Source: CAYWNA01 sp964459305
GTDB taxonomy: Bacteria; Planctomycetota; Planctomycetia; Pirellulales; Pirellulaceae
Direction of reading: 5' to 3'
NCBI GenBank assembly: GCA_964459305.1
Contig: CAYWNA010000056.1
Location: 1 to 60,524, forward strand
Length of the DNA: 60,524 nucleotides
The notes under the pieces were generated by a model that saw only the letters and a program-made list of their open reading frames with translations, ran no database searches and had not been told where the DNA came from. Made by a program: the position numbers and the translations under genes. Of this stretch, positions 17,591-27,039 are shown piece by piece (the stretch's first letter is position 1; each line of letters starts with the position of its first letter).

Positions 17591-18499
17591 ATGGTTGCCT
17601 CGTCTGAAGCCATCCAGCGCGTTGTCGACACTTATCTCCAAGCGGCCGAAGCGAATCGCAAGACGCCGGCGCGCGACGGGAATGTGATTTCACTAACGCC
17701 CGACGCAGCCGACGACGTAATGATCGCAGGAGACCTGCACGGTCAACGGCTGAACTTCAACAAACTGTGCCGCATCGCCGATCTGGCGTCGCACGCCCGC
17801 CGCCATTTGATCCTGCAGGAGGTTTGCCACGGCGGCCCCTCGTACCCGCTCGGGCTTGGCTGTATGTCGCACCTGTTGCTGGAGGATGTGGCCGGTCTGA
17901 AGGTTCAATACCCCGAACGCGTTCATTTTTTGCTGAGCAACCACGAACTGGCCGAACTAAACGAACTCCCGATCACCAAAGCCGGCCGGATGCTGAATAT
18001 GCAGTTCCGCGCCGGCATGCACGAGATGTACGACGAGGCGGTCCCGCGCGTACGCGATGCTCTGGTCGAGTTCCTGTCGACATGCCCGCTGGCTATGCGA
18101 CTGTCCGACAAAGTCTTCGTCTGCCACGGAATTCCCGAAAACGTGGCGGAGAGAGGCTTTGATGTCGAGGTATTCCATCGGCCGATCACTCCGCAAGATC
18201 TTGAGGCCAACGGCGCGGCCTTTCGCCTGGTTTGGGGCCGTGACTTTCGATCGGTTAACGCCGAAGCATTCGCCGGACTCGTCGGCGCAGCTATCCTCGT
18301 CCATGGCCATGAGCCTTGTCCCGAAGGATTCGCGACGCCCAACGACCGGCAGATCATCCTCGACTGCGCCAGCTCGCTCGCTTCCTACGTGATTCTGCCC
18401 GCGGGCGAGAGCCTAACGCACTCGCAGGTAGTGGCCCGCATCCGGCGGCTGCATGGGCCCGCGGAGAATGAACAAGCGCCAATGACCAATAGCGACTGA
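17591..18499 (+). CDS. PP1-like metallophosphoesterase
   Basis: The 302-residue protein has the calcineurin-like phosphoesterase core. VMIAGDLHGQRLNFNKL provides the G-D-x-H-G metal ligands, LLSNHELAEL corresponds to the G-N-H-E block, VFVCHGIPEN provides a metal histidine, and ILVHGHEPCPEG the last histidine. The second block, normally G-D-x-V-D-R-G, is replaced by LILQEVCHGGPSYP, which lacks the usual bridging aspartate at that place. It may be a protein phosphatase with unusual metal coordination, or an inactive relative. No signal peptide is seen, so it is cytoplasmic. It starts 36 bases after the DUF11 gene, on the same strand. Confidence 0.82.
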   Translation: MVASSEAIQRVVDTYLQAAEANRKTPARDGNVISLTPDAADDVMIAGDLHGQRLNFNKLCRIADLASHARRHLILQEVCHGGPSYPLGLGCMSHLLLEDVAGLKVQYPERVHFLLSNHELAELNELPITKAGRMLNMQFRAGMHEMYDEAVPRVRDALVEFLSTCPLAMRLSDKVFVCHGIPENVAERGFDVEVFHRPITPQDLEANGAAFRLVWGRDFRSVNAEAFAGLVGAAILVHGHEPCPEGFATPNDRQIILDCASSLASYVILPAGESLTHSQVVARIRRLHGPAENEQAPMTNSD

Positions 18500-18625
18500 C
18501 AAAGAAGACTCCATAGGAACCGCAATCGAATCACTCGTCGCGAATTCGTAGACACGTTGGCGGTGGCCGACGTCAACCTCCGCCGCGCCCGCTTCTTCGC
18601 CAAGGAATACGACGGCCGGCCCTGA
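18500..18625 (+). pseudogene. N-terminal fragment of a Gfo/Idh/MocA oxidoreductase gene
   Basis: In frame 2, without any start codon, the bases 18500-18625 translate to a segment containing ITRREFVDTL and VADVNLRRARFFAKEYDGRP before a stop codon. The first part resembles a Tat-signal core and the second the end of the Rossmann beta-2 strand that precedes the part preserved in the next frame. It appears to be the displaced beginning of the oxidoreductase remnant at 18729-19685, cut off from it by the palindromic repeat. Confidence 0.55.
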
Positions 18626-18662
18626 TCATAACTCAGGCAGTTGCCAGGAGTGATAGCATAGT

Positions 18663-18725
18663 AACCCGAAGCGTAAGCGAGGAGAGCAGCGAACTACGGC
18701 CTCCTCCTCGCTTACGCTTCGGGTT
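18663..18725. repeat. Palindromic repeat, CCCGAAGCGTRAGCGAGG family, copy 2
   Basis: Perfect 21-base arms at 18663-18683 and 18705-18725, with a 21-base spacer. The stem matches the hairpin at 14967-15023. The element lies inside a broken oxidoreductase gene, between the fragment ending at 18625 and the part that resumes at 18729. Confidence 0.9.
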
Positions 18726-18728
18726 TCG

Positions 18729-19685
18729 ATGCCGGAGTTACGATCAAGGCACGACGGCCGCTGCGAGATCTACCAGGACTACCGCAAGCTCTTGGACCGC
18801 AAGGACATCGATGTGGTTACGGTCGGAACGCCTGACCACTGGCACGTGAAAATCGCCATCGACGCGATGCGAGCCGGCAAGGATGTGTACTGCGAAAAAC
18901 CGCTGACGCTGACCGTCGACGAAGGCAAGAGAATCTGTAAAGTCGTGGAAGAAACGGGCAAGGTACTCCAAGTCGGAACGCAGCAGCGCAGCGAGTACAA
19001 CAACATGTTCTTGAAGGCCGTTGTGATTGCCCGTAGCGGACGGTTGGGCGAGAAACTCCACGCACTCAGTTCGGTCGGCACGGGCCTACGCGGCGGGCCG
19101 TTTCCAAACGTCGCCCCATCCCAAGAACTCGACTGGGATTTCTGGCTTGGCCAAGCGCCCAAGGTGGCCTACTGCAAAGAGCGCTGCAATTATGATTTTC
19201 GTTGGTGGTTGGAGTACTCCGGCGGCCAGGTGACCGACTGGGGAGTTCACCACACGGACATCGCTTGCTGGGCCCTCGGCTTGGATGCCACGGGTCCGTG
19301 CGAAATCGAGGGCAGCGGCGACTATCCCAACATCGAAAACGGCTACAACACGGCCGACACCTTCGACTGCACCATGAAGTTCGAGGGCGAAAAGTCGATC
19401 CGGCTGTGCAGCGGATCGAATGAGCTGATCATCTCCGGCGAACGCGACCGCATCCGCGTCAACCGCGGCAGCTTGACCGGCAAGCCGGTCGAGGAACTGA
19501 CGAAAAAAGACGAAGACTGGATCAACGAAGAGATCCTCAAGCTCTGCTACGGCAAGCAGCCGGGCAATCACATGGGGAATTTCGTCGAATGCGTCAAAGA
19601 CCGTGGTAAACCCATTCCGGTGCCTGTGCAGGTGGTGAGCAACGGCGGCGTTCGGCCGGTCGCCCGCCGCAGCTCCCTTATCTGA
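18729..19685 (+). pseudogene. Truncated Gfo/Idh/MocA oxidoreductase
   Basis: The remaining 318 residues match the middle of the family: CEIYQDYRKLLDRKDIDVV, VGTPDHWHVKIAIDAM, the motif EKPLTLTVDEGKRICKV, and the substrate-side domain with WRWW-like loops (RWWLEYSGGQVTDWGVHHTD). The N-terminal Rossmann loop (G-x-G-x-x-G) is missing; its likely remnant lies in another frame at 18500-18625, on the far side of a palindromic repeat. The C-terminus also departs from the family after NFVECVKDRGKPIP, where homologues continue with a histidine-containing helix. Without the dinucleotide loop it cannot bind NAD(P) normally, so I call it a pseudogene. Confidence 0.78.
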
Positions 19686-20059
19686 GGGGCCGCTGGCGTC
19701 CGTTCCGTCGTTGGGACCATCTCGCTTTGGCAATGCCCCAGCCTGTCCGACGAGGCCGGGCTTCTGCGCATGCACACCACTCATCGCTTTTCGGCTCCGT
19801 TCCTCAACACGTGTCAACCCATTTTGGCTCGTCTTTTGCACATTATATAGCGCGCAGAATGTTTGACCATTTTTCGGGGCTGAAGGATAATAGATGTTCA
19901 TTATTCCCAACCGGCCTGTCCGGTAGACGTCTACCTTTTTGAACGTCCATCCCCCGTATTTGGTAGTTAAGCCAAATCAACGGGCAATTTGGCGTTGCGC
20001 TTTTTGTGCGCCAGCATCAGCACGGGTAACCGTGTTCCAGAAAACCCAGGACTCATAAG
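19686..20059. other. Intergenic leader region of the giant surface protein gene
   Basis: These 374 bases hold a good sigma-70 promoter at 19863-19891 and a ~160-base untranslated leader before the ATG at 20060. AGGA at 20048-20051 may be the ribosome binding site. The first ~170 bases may include decayed coding sequence of the upstream oxidoreductase. No riboswitch was recognised. Confidence 0.5.
19863..19891 (+). promoter_or_regulatory. Sigma-70-type promoter for the giant surface protein
   Basis: TTGACC (19863-19868) and GATAAT (19886-19891) are exactly 17 bases apart, each one base from consensus. The next gene on this strand starts at 20060, which gives a leader of about 160 bases. Confidence 0.65.
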
Positions 20060-20811
20060 ATGCCGCTACCCGCCTGGATCCGACGACTGCTGTGGAACGA
20101 CGAACAACGCCGCTGGAGACGCCGCCGCAAACGGCGTCAAGTCGAAGACACCGAGCTGTTCGTGACTCGGCTGGAAGACCGGCGGCTGTTGTCAGTAGAC
20201 TTGGGCCTGACAGGCGCCCCGGTTGCCGAGGATGGTGGGACGGCGACATTGACCGCCACCACTGACCTCGGCGTGCACACCGGGATTACCGTGAATCTGG
20301 CCTATTCCGGCACGGCCATCCACGGAACAGACTACTCAGGTGCCGCGCAGATCAACATCCCAGCCAATCAGTCGAGCGCCGAAATCACGTTGTCCGGGTT
20401 ATCGGACATGCTCATTGAAGGCACACAGACGGTCGTCGTGGACATCGATAGCGTGACTGGCGACACCGAAAATGGAACTCAGCAGGAAACGGCCTCCATC
20501 ACCGACGCAGACGAAAACGACGGGAAGGTGGCGTTCCAGTCGGGGACGACGGGCGTGGGCGAGGACGACGCGTCGGCCACGGACATCACGCTGGTGTTGA
20601 GCACCACGGGTGGGAACACGCTGGAGAACAACGCCTCGTTCACCGTGTCGGCGACCAACGGCGCGGAGACGGAGAACGAGGACTACGATTCGGGTGCCTT
20701 TGCCAAGACGGTGACGTTCCTGGCAACCGAGGGCAACTCGGCCACCAAAACGGTCGGCTTCGATCCGGCCAGCGACACACTGATCGAAGGCGACGAGACA
20801 GTAACCCTGAA
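20060..20811 (+). CDS. Giant LEPR-XLL surface protein, N-terminal part (up to first gap)
   Basis: The protein starts with a strongly basic segment (RRWRRRRKRRQ) followed at residues 38-45 by LEDRRLLS, the planctomycetal LEPR-XLL motif found near the N-terminus of very large exported proteins. After this come Calx-beta-type repeats: VAEDGGTATLTATTD, IHGTDYSGAAQINIPANQ, then DNA-level near-repeats such as SDTLIEGDETVTL. No classical signal peptide is visible, as is usual with this motif. The frame runs into a run of 100 N. The bases before and after the gap are nearly identical, so the gap lies in tandem Calx-beta repeats that probably collapsed in assembly. AGGA lies eight bases before the ATG. 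Confidence 0.85.
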
Positions 20812-20911
20812 NNNNNNNNNNNNNNNNNNNNNNNNNNNNNNNNNNNNNNNNNNNNNNNNNNNNNNNNNNNNNNNNNNNNNNNNNNNNNNNNNNNNNNNNN
20901 NNNNNNNNNNN
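20812..20911. other. Scaffold gap of 100 N inside tandem Calx-beta repeats
   Basis: Exactly 100 N, the usual placeholder for unknown length. The flanks share the phrase that encodes SDTLIEGDETVTLN on both sides with two base changes, so repeated units are probably missing. Confidence 0.95.
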
Positions 20912-21927
20912 CCAGCGACACACTGATCGAAGGCGACGAGACGGTGACCCTGAATGTTGTCGACGGTTCGCTGCTCAGCGGCAGCGGTCAGACGTCCAAC
21001 CTGGTGACCATCACCGACGACGACACAGCATCACTTTCCGTCGCGGCGGCGACCGCTGTTACGGAGGGCGGAGGCGGTCAGAGTATCAATGTCACTCTGA
21101 CGACAAGTAGTGCCACACTTGAAGCGGGTGTCACGATCAGTGCAGATATCATTGATGCTGGAGGGGGAGACGCGTTGTCAGGAACTGACCACGCCGCACT
21201 GAATACTCAGACTATCACGTTTGTCGGCGGTGACGGCGACGGTACGGTTCGCTCAGCGACCATCATTCCTGCCGACGACCAACGCGTCGAAGGCAATGAA
21301 ACGGTAAACGTGACTTTGCAGAATCTCGTCGACAGCCCGACCTCAGTTACGGCGAACTTGGCTACGACATCGGGAGTTGTAACCATTGATGACAACGACA
21401 CCGCCACGATCGTGTTCAGCCCGACAACCAGCGCCGTGGGCGAAGCGGATACGACGACCACGGCGACGATCGAGTTGACGGTCACGCCGTCGGGCAGCGT
21501 CGGCGACGTCGGTTTGGATCGGACGGTGGCCATCGAGGTGAACCAAACCGGTGGTACGGCCACGGAGGGAGCCGCTACCAATAACGATTACACCTACACC
21601 GACACCACGTTGACGTTCACGCCTTTTAGCGGTACCGCGACCTCCAGCCAAGCGGTCACTGCGAACATCCGCGACGAGATTGAGGATGACAACAATGAGA
21701 CGATCATCCTGTCCTTACAGAACCTGAGTACGTCGCTCGACGGCCAGGTCACCATTCCCGCGGCAACCGACGACCACACGATCACGATCACCGACGACGA
21801 TGACGCCAGCGGCACCATAACTTTTGATGCGTCCACAGCGAGCAGTTATCGGATCGTAATGAACGGAACGAATTTGGAAATCTACCAAGGCGCGACGTTG
21901 CGCACCTCGGCGGTGCGGATGATTTGA
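20912..21927 (+). CDS. Giant LEPR-XLL surface protein, Calx-beta part
   Basis: After the gap the frame continues directly with SDTLIEGDETVTLNVVDGS, so it is the same protein. Three further Calx-beta-like domains follow, each ending with a calcium-binding-type strand such as LVTITDDDTASLSV, VVTIDDNDTATIVF and HTITITDDDDASGTI. These domains fold as beta-sandwiches that bind calcium and are common in adhesins and surface polymers. The frame ends at a TGA at 21925, but the frame two bases over reads LGGADDLNINAGTSD just before it and runs on for 5 kb. A single one- or two-base shift near 21890-21905 therefore separates this part from the next. Confidence 0.82.
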
Positions 21928-24900
21928 ACATCAATGCCGGCACAAGCGACATCGCTTACACGATGAATAACACCACCAGCGGATCGGGATCCGCACTGGT
22001 TTCTGGTGCGACGATCGAGTGGTCTGCAATTCCCAACAACACCGTCACGCTGATCGGCGGCGCCACGACGACGCTCAACCTGACCAATGGCGATACCGTG
22101 ACGTTCACTGAGGTAAGCCCCACGCGCACCCGCGCAACGGGCGGCAGCAACACCGTCGAATTCGACAACCCGTCGACTCAGTTGGTCATCAACATGAACG
22201 ATGGCAACAACTATACGTTGAACTTCACCGACCTGGCCGCTAACTTCAATCCCACCAACGGAATCGACATCAACGGCAACAGCGGCCAAGACGCGGTCCA
22301 CATCACCGACCTCGGCGACTCATTCGGCCACGGCACGACCGGCGCCCTGGAGATCGATCTCGCCGGCGGTGGCAGCGATGCTGTGACCTTTCAGAGCACT
22401 GCACCCAGCCTCGCTTCCGCGACAGTAAGCGCGGAAACGATCAATGTTGACGTTCCCTCAATCACGACCAGCGGAAACCAGACCTACACAGGCAACATCG
22501 ACGTCGGAGTGAACACAGAACTCGACGCCGCCAACATCAACGTTACCGGTGGCATCAACGGCGCATTCAACCTGACACTCGACGGCGTTACCGACGTATC
22601 CGGCACCATCGGCGGCACAATCGCAGACCTGACCGTCGAAACCGGCACGTTGACGGCCGGCACGATCGACATCGACGGCGATCTGATTGCGGCCACGGCC
22701 GTGTCCACCGACACGGGCGCCATCACGGTGGATGGGAACGTGGACTTGGAGAGCACGTTGGGCTCGGCCTTGGGTGTGACGGTGCTGGGCACCAGCGAGT
22801 TGGGTGGTGACGTGACGGCGGAGAACGGCAATGCCACTTTCACCGGTGCCGCGACGCTGACTGACACGGTTGCCATCAATAGCAGCGCGAATGATGGAAA
22901 CATCCTCTTCAACTCGACCATTGCGACTGGTGGCAACGATCTGGAATTGAATGCTGGTTCTGGCGGCAACATCACGCTGTCGGACGATTTGAGTGGACTT
23001 GGGAACATGACGGTTGTGGACGGGGCCGTTCAGTCGTATCAGGGTTTGGAACTCACCACTCTGGATATACAAGATGCGACAACCGGCGTGACGTTCAATG
23101 AGTCGACTGATATGACGACCACCGTCGGCGTCGTGAGTGGCGGAACGGTTGATGTTGATGCAAAAATGACGGCTGGCGGAGCTGTTGATATTGATGCGGT
23201 TGCGACCATTACGATCGATGGTGCAATTCACCCGCCAACGGTGACCCTTGAGTCCGATACGGATATTGTTGTCAATGCCGCAGTTTCTGCAGACACGCTG
23301 ATCACGGTGAGCGGTGGGACCGACGGGACAGGCGATGTCACAATTTCCGGGACCGGCAGTCTGACCACTGCCGACGCGGGAAGCGATATTCAAGTGACGT
23401 CCGGTGCGACTACTGGGGCAATCACGCTGAACGGTAATGTGTTGGCGGTTAATCGCGTCACTCTCACGTCGAACGGGACCGGCGACATCACTCAAGGCGG
23501 CGGTGCTCTGACCGCGGCGAATTTACAGGTGACCGGTGTCGGTACTGTTACACTTGAGCAAGCGGGTAACGACGTCAATACAATCGCCGTAGACCTGAAC
23601 AACGGATCGATTTCGTTCACCGATTTCGACGAAATCACCGTAGGAACGGTTGCCACGTCGGGCATTACCACTGGCAACGGCGGTAATGGCGGAGTGGTCA
23701 CGATCAATGCCACGTCTGGGACGATTACCGTGGACGATGCGATCAGTACCAGCCCCGGTACCGGGGGCGGAGTGGTGATCACGGGGGCAGTAACGCTCAA
23801 TGACACTCTGACCGCCGGCGGTGGCACGATCACGCTCAACGGCAACACCGCAGCCGCGAGCGACATTGTGATCGGCGCCGATATCACTTCGGCGACCGTC
23901 GATTTCGATGCCCTTCAGGACATCATCATCCGGGCGAAGGTCGAGAGCACCACCGGGAGCATCGACCTCTCGGCCGACAGCAACGGCAACGGTAGTGGTG
24001 GCGTCTGGGTCGACGAGGCTGCTGCGCCGGACGCCAAGCTGAGTTCGGCTGCAGGCGTTACCTTAACCGGATCCGATCTGATAACGGGTCATGCGGGGAC
24101 GCAGGAAAGCGTACAGATCGATGCGGATGGAACGAAGAACCAGATTGTCGCCGCTGGCAATATTACCATCGGGCCCAGGGGGAATGCTCCGGGCAACGCG
24201 GATGTCGAAATCGACGGTGCCGTCGAGTCGACGGGTGCGAGCACGACAATCGCGATCGAAGCCAACGAGGACGTGCTGTTCGGTAGCAACGGCGATGTCA
24301 CTCGCAGCAACGCCGCTGCCAGTGGTTTGATCCACGTCTTCGCCGATCAGGCAACGGGCAGCAGCACAGGCGGCGTGGTCCAGATGGCCGATGGCACGGT
24401 CATCGACGGTGGTGGAGGCGCGATCGAAATCTTCGCCGACGGAACCTTGACGATCGGCGAGATCACGACGACCGGTCTGGTGAACGCGGTCAGCCTGGCA
24501 GCGAACATCGCGGATGCCGATGCCGCGACCGGCAACGACATCACCGCGAACGGTCTGGCTATTTCAGGCGAAACCGGAGTCGGCACAGACGCGGACGCTA
24601 TCGAGACGACCGTCAACACACTGTCTGGGCGGACCAATTCCGGAGACTTCCACATCACCAATACGGGCGACCTGGATCTGGGAGTCGTCGACATTACGAC
24701 GAACTTCGAGGCTCTGTTACTCGGTCAGACGGAGGCCATTGGCGTCGAGATCCAGGACGATGCGGACGGCAAGCCGAATTCCGGCAACGACAATATCACA
24801 ATCACGGCCTCCGGTGAACTCACCGTGAGTCCGGGTCCCGATGCGGACGGCGACATGGGAGGAGTAGGCAACCACGACGGCGGAAACATAACGCTGGCGG

Positions 24901-26939
24901 CCGAAGGCAACACGATTGCTAACGATCTGGACATCGACGCCAACATCACAGCCACCGGCGGTACGGGCTCAATTCGCCTGTACGCCGGAGACCGAATCGA
25001 AGTGGACGGCAGTGTCACGGTCAGTGCCGAGAGCACGGGAACGGTATTGTTGAGTGCGGGCAGCGACTTCAACGACGGCACGCCGATCGACGGGAACGTT
25101 TTGGGCGATGTGTTGATGTCGAGTGGTTCGACGGTGCAGTCTCAGGCGGGGGACATTACGATCCTGGCATCGCGCGACGTGAAACTTAGCGTTGTGAACA
25201 CGGACAGCGACACGTCGGGCGGGATCGGTGACGTGATTGTGACGGCCGACTACGCGGGTCCGGCTACGGGCGGCGCCGGGGACCTGTACGCCAGCAATGA
25301 CGACGGCGCCATCACGGACAACCTGACCGGCGAGAACGCCAACATCACGGGCGACGAATTGGCCTTGCGTGCCGGCAGCGGCATCGGCGACGGGGAAGCA
25401 CCGGATACCAACGACCTGGACACGAACGTCCGCGTTCTGGCAGCAGTGACCGAATGGGGCGATATCCACGTCCAGAATGGCCGGGCAGCCGGCTTGACGA
25501 TCAACACGTTCGACGGTTTGTCGGGGGTGACGATCACCGACGCCGGCGTCCTTCCCAACAGCAGATTCGATCACATCACGATCCGCTCGACCAGCCCGCT
25601 GACCGTGGATGCGGGCGATCCGGTGGTGAACAACGATGGCGGCAACATCACGCTGGCGGCGGAGGGCGTTGCGGATACCGACAACCTGACGATCAATGCC
25701 AATGTGACTGTGAAGGACGGCGACGCAGGGCTCAATAGCAATGGCAACATTAACCTCTTGGCCGGCCACTCGATCGCGACCGCAGCGTCTGCATCGCTGA
25801 TTGTCTCGGCTGACGGCGGTGGCCAGGTCGTATTCAGCGCGGGCACCAACTTCAACGACGGCACGATGCAGAACGGCCACTCGACCGGTGACGTGACGCT
25901 GGGCGACCGTTCACAGGTGGCCACGGCCGACGGCCAGATCGCCCTGCTGGCCCCAGATGATATTGCCTTGAGCATCGTGAATGCCAATTCGGACTCGACC
26001 GGCGTCGACGGCAGTATTTTGATCGTAGCCGATTGGTCGGGTATCGGCGGCGGCATCGCCAATGGCACAGGCAAAATCAGCGACAACTTGACGGGCGAAG
26101 GGGCCAACGTGATTGGCGGTTCGGTGATCATGAGCGCCGAAGGCGAAGCCCCCACGGGCATCGGTGACGGCGCAGCCGCAGGCAACGACATTGACACCCA
26201 ACTATCGAACCTGTCCGCCGAAACGGACCTGGGCGACATCATCATCGACAATGCAGGCGAGCTGACAATCGGTGACGGCAGCGGCAACGGTGTGAACATT
26301 ACCCTGATAGACCGCTTCTCCGGAGCCGGCAACCTGACCGGCACGCAAAACGGTGCATTCACACTGTCCGGCATCACCATCAAGGACAGTACCCCCGACG
26401 ACAACTCAGGCAACGACCATCTCCTGCTAAGGACCAGCGGGACCCTGGCTGTAGATGCCAACAACGCCGTCGCCAACAACGACAGCGGCAACGTCCTCCT
26501 TGAGGCCACCGGCACTGCAAGCGACGCCGTACTGAATGCCCGAGTCAGCAGTACGGGCGGCCACGTGACCATCGCGGCCGACGATGACGTGGACGTGAAC
26601 GATGTTTTGACCACCGGCGGGGACGGCACGGTGTACATCACGGCCGCCGATCAGGACGCCACGGACCTGAACGGCATCAGCCTGGACGCCACCGTGACCA
26701 CCGAAAACGGCGACGTGCTGTTGAGTTCGGCCGATGACATCACCCAGAACGCCCTGATCACCAGCACGGGCGGCGACGTGGGACTGGTGGCCACCGATGC
26801 CATCGAGCAGACGGTCGACGGCGATATCACCACCACCACCGGCGACGTGCTGGTCGAGGCCACGGCCAGCGACTGGACGATGGCCGGCGGCGCCACCATC
26901 ACCGCCGGCGGGCAGCAGGTGCTGGGCATCTCCGGCGGC
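21924..26939 (+). CDS. Giant LEPR-XLL surface protein, repetitive beta-rich part (after frameshift, up to second gap)
   Basis: About 1670 residues of low-charge, Asn, Asp, Gly, Thr and Val rich sequence with no cysteine, in the pattern of a beta-helix or filamentous adhesin. Short units such as G-N-I-T-L-x-A-x-G and D-V-L-L-x-S-A recur throughout. A larger unit of ~250 residues repeats: it begins with NHDGGNITLAAEG near 24870, with NNDGGNITLAAEG near 25630 and, diverged, with NNDSGNVLLEATG near 26480. Within the first two units the segments SAGSDFNDG / SAGTNFNDG, ITDNLTGENAN / ISDNLTGEGAN and SGIGDGEAPDTNDLDT correspond in order. The start at 21924 is not a true start; the reading frame enters from the Calx-beta part. 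An extracellular role is inferred. Confidence 0.8.
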
Positions 26940-27039
26940 NNNNNNNNNNNNNNNNNNNNNNNNNNNNNNNNNNNNNNNNNNNNNNNNNNNNNNNNNNNNN
27001 NNNNNNNNNNNNNNNNNNNNNNNNNNNNNNNNNNNNNNN
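26940..27039. other. Scaffold gap of 100 N inside the giant surface protein gene
   Basis: Exactly 100 N, so the true length is unknown. The coding frame before the gap is frame 3 and after it frame 1; this has no meaning while the gap length is unknown. Confidence 0.95.

Noticed and set aside
25571..26641. 356-codon open frame on the minus strand
   Set aside because: It is antisense to the giant surface protein and follows its repeat pattern, so it is a shadow.
20812..27039. Frame change between parts of the giant gene read as separate genes
   Set aside because: Both N runs are 100-base placeholders, so frame across them cannot be judged, and protein style continues on both sides.
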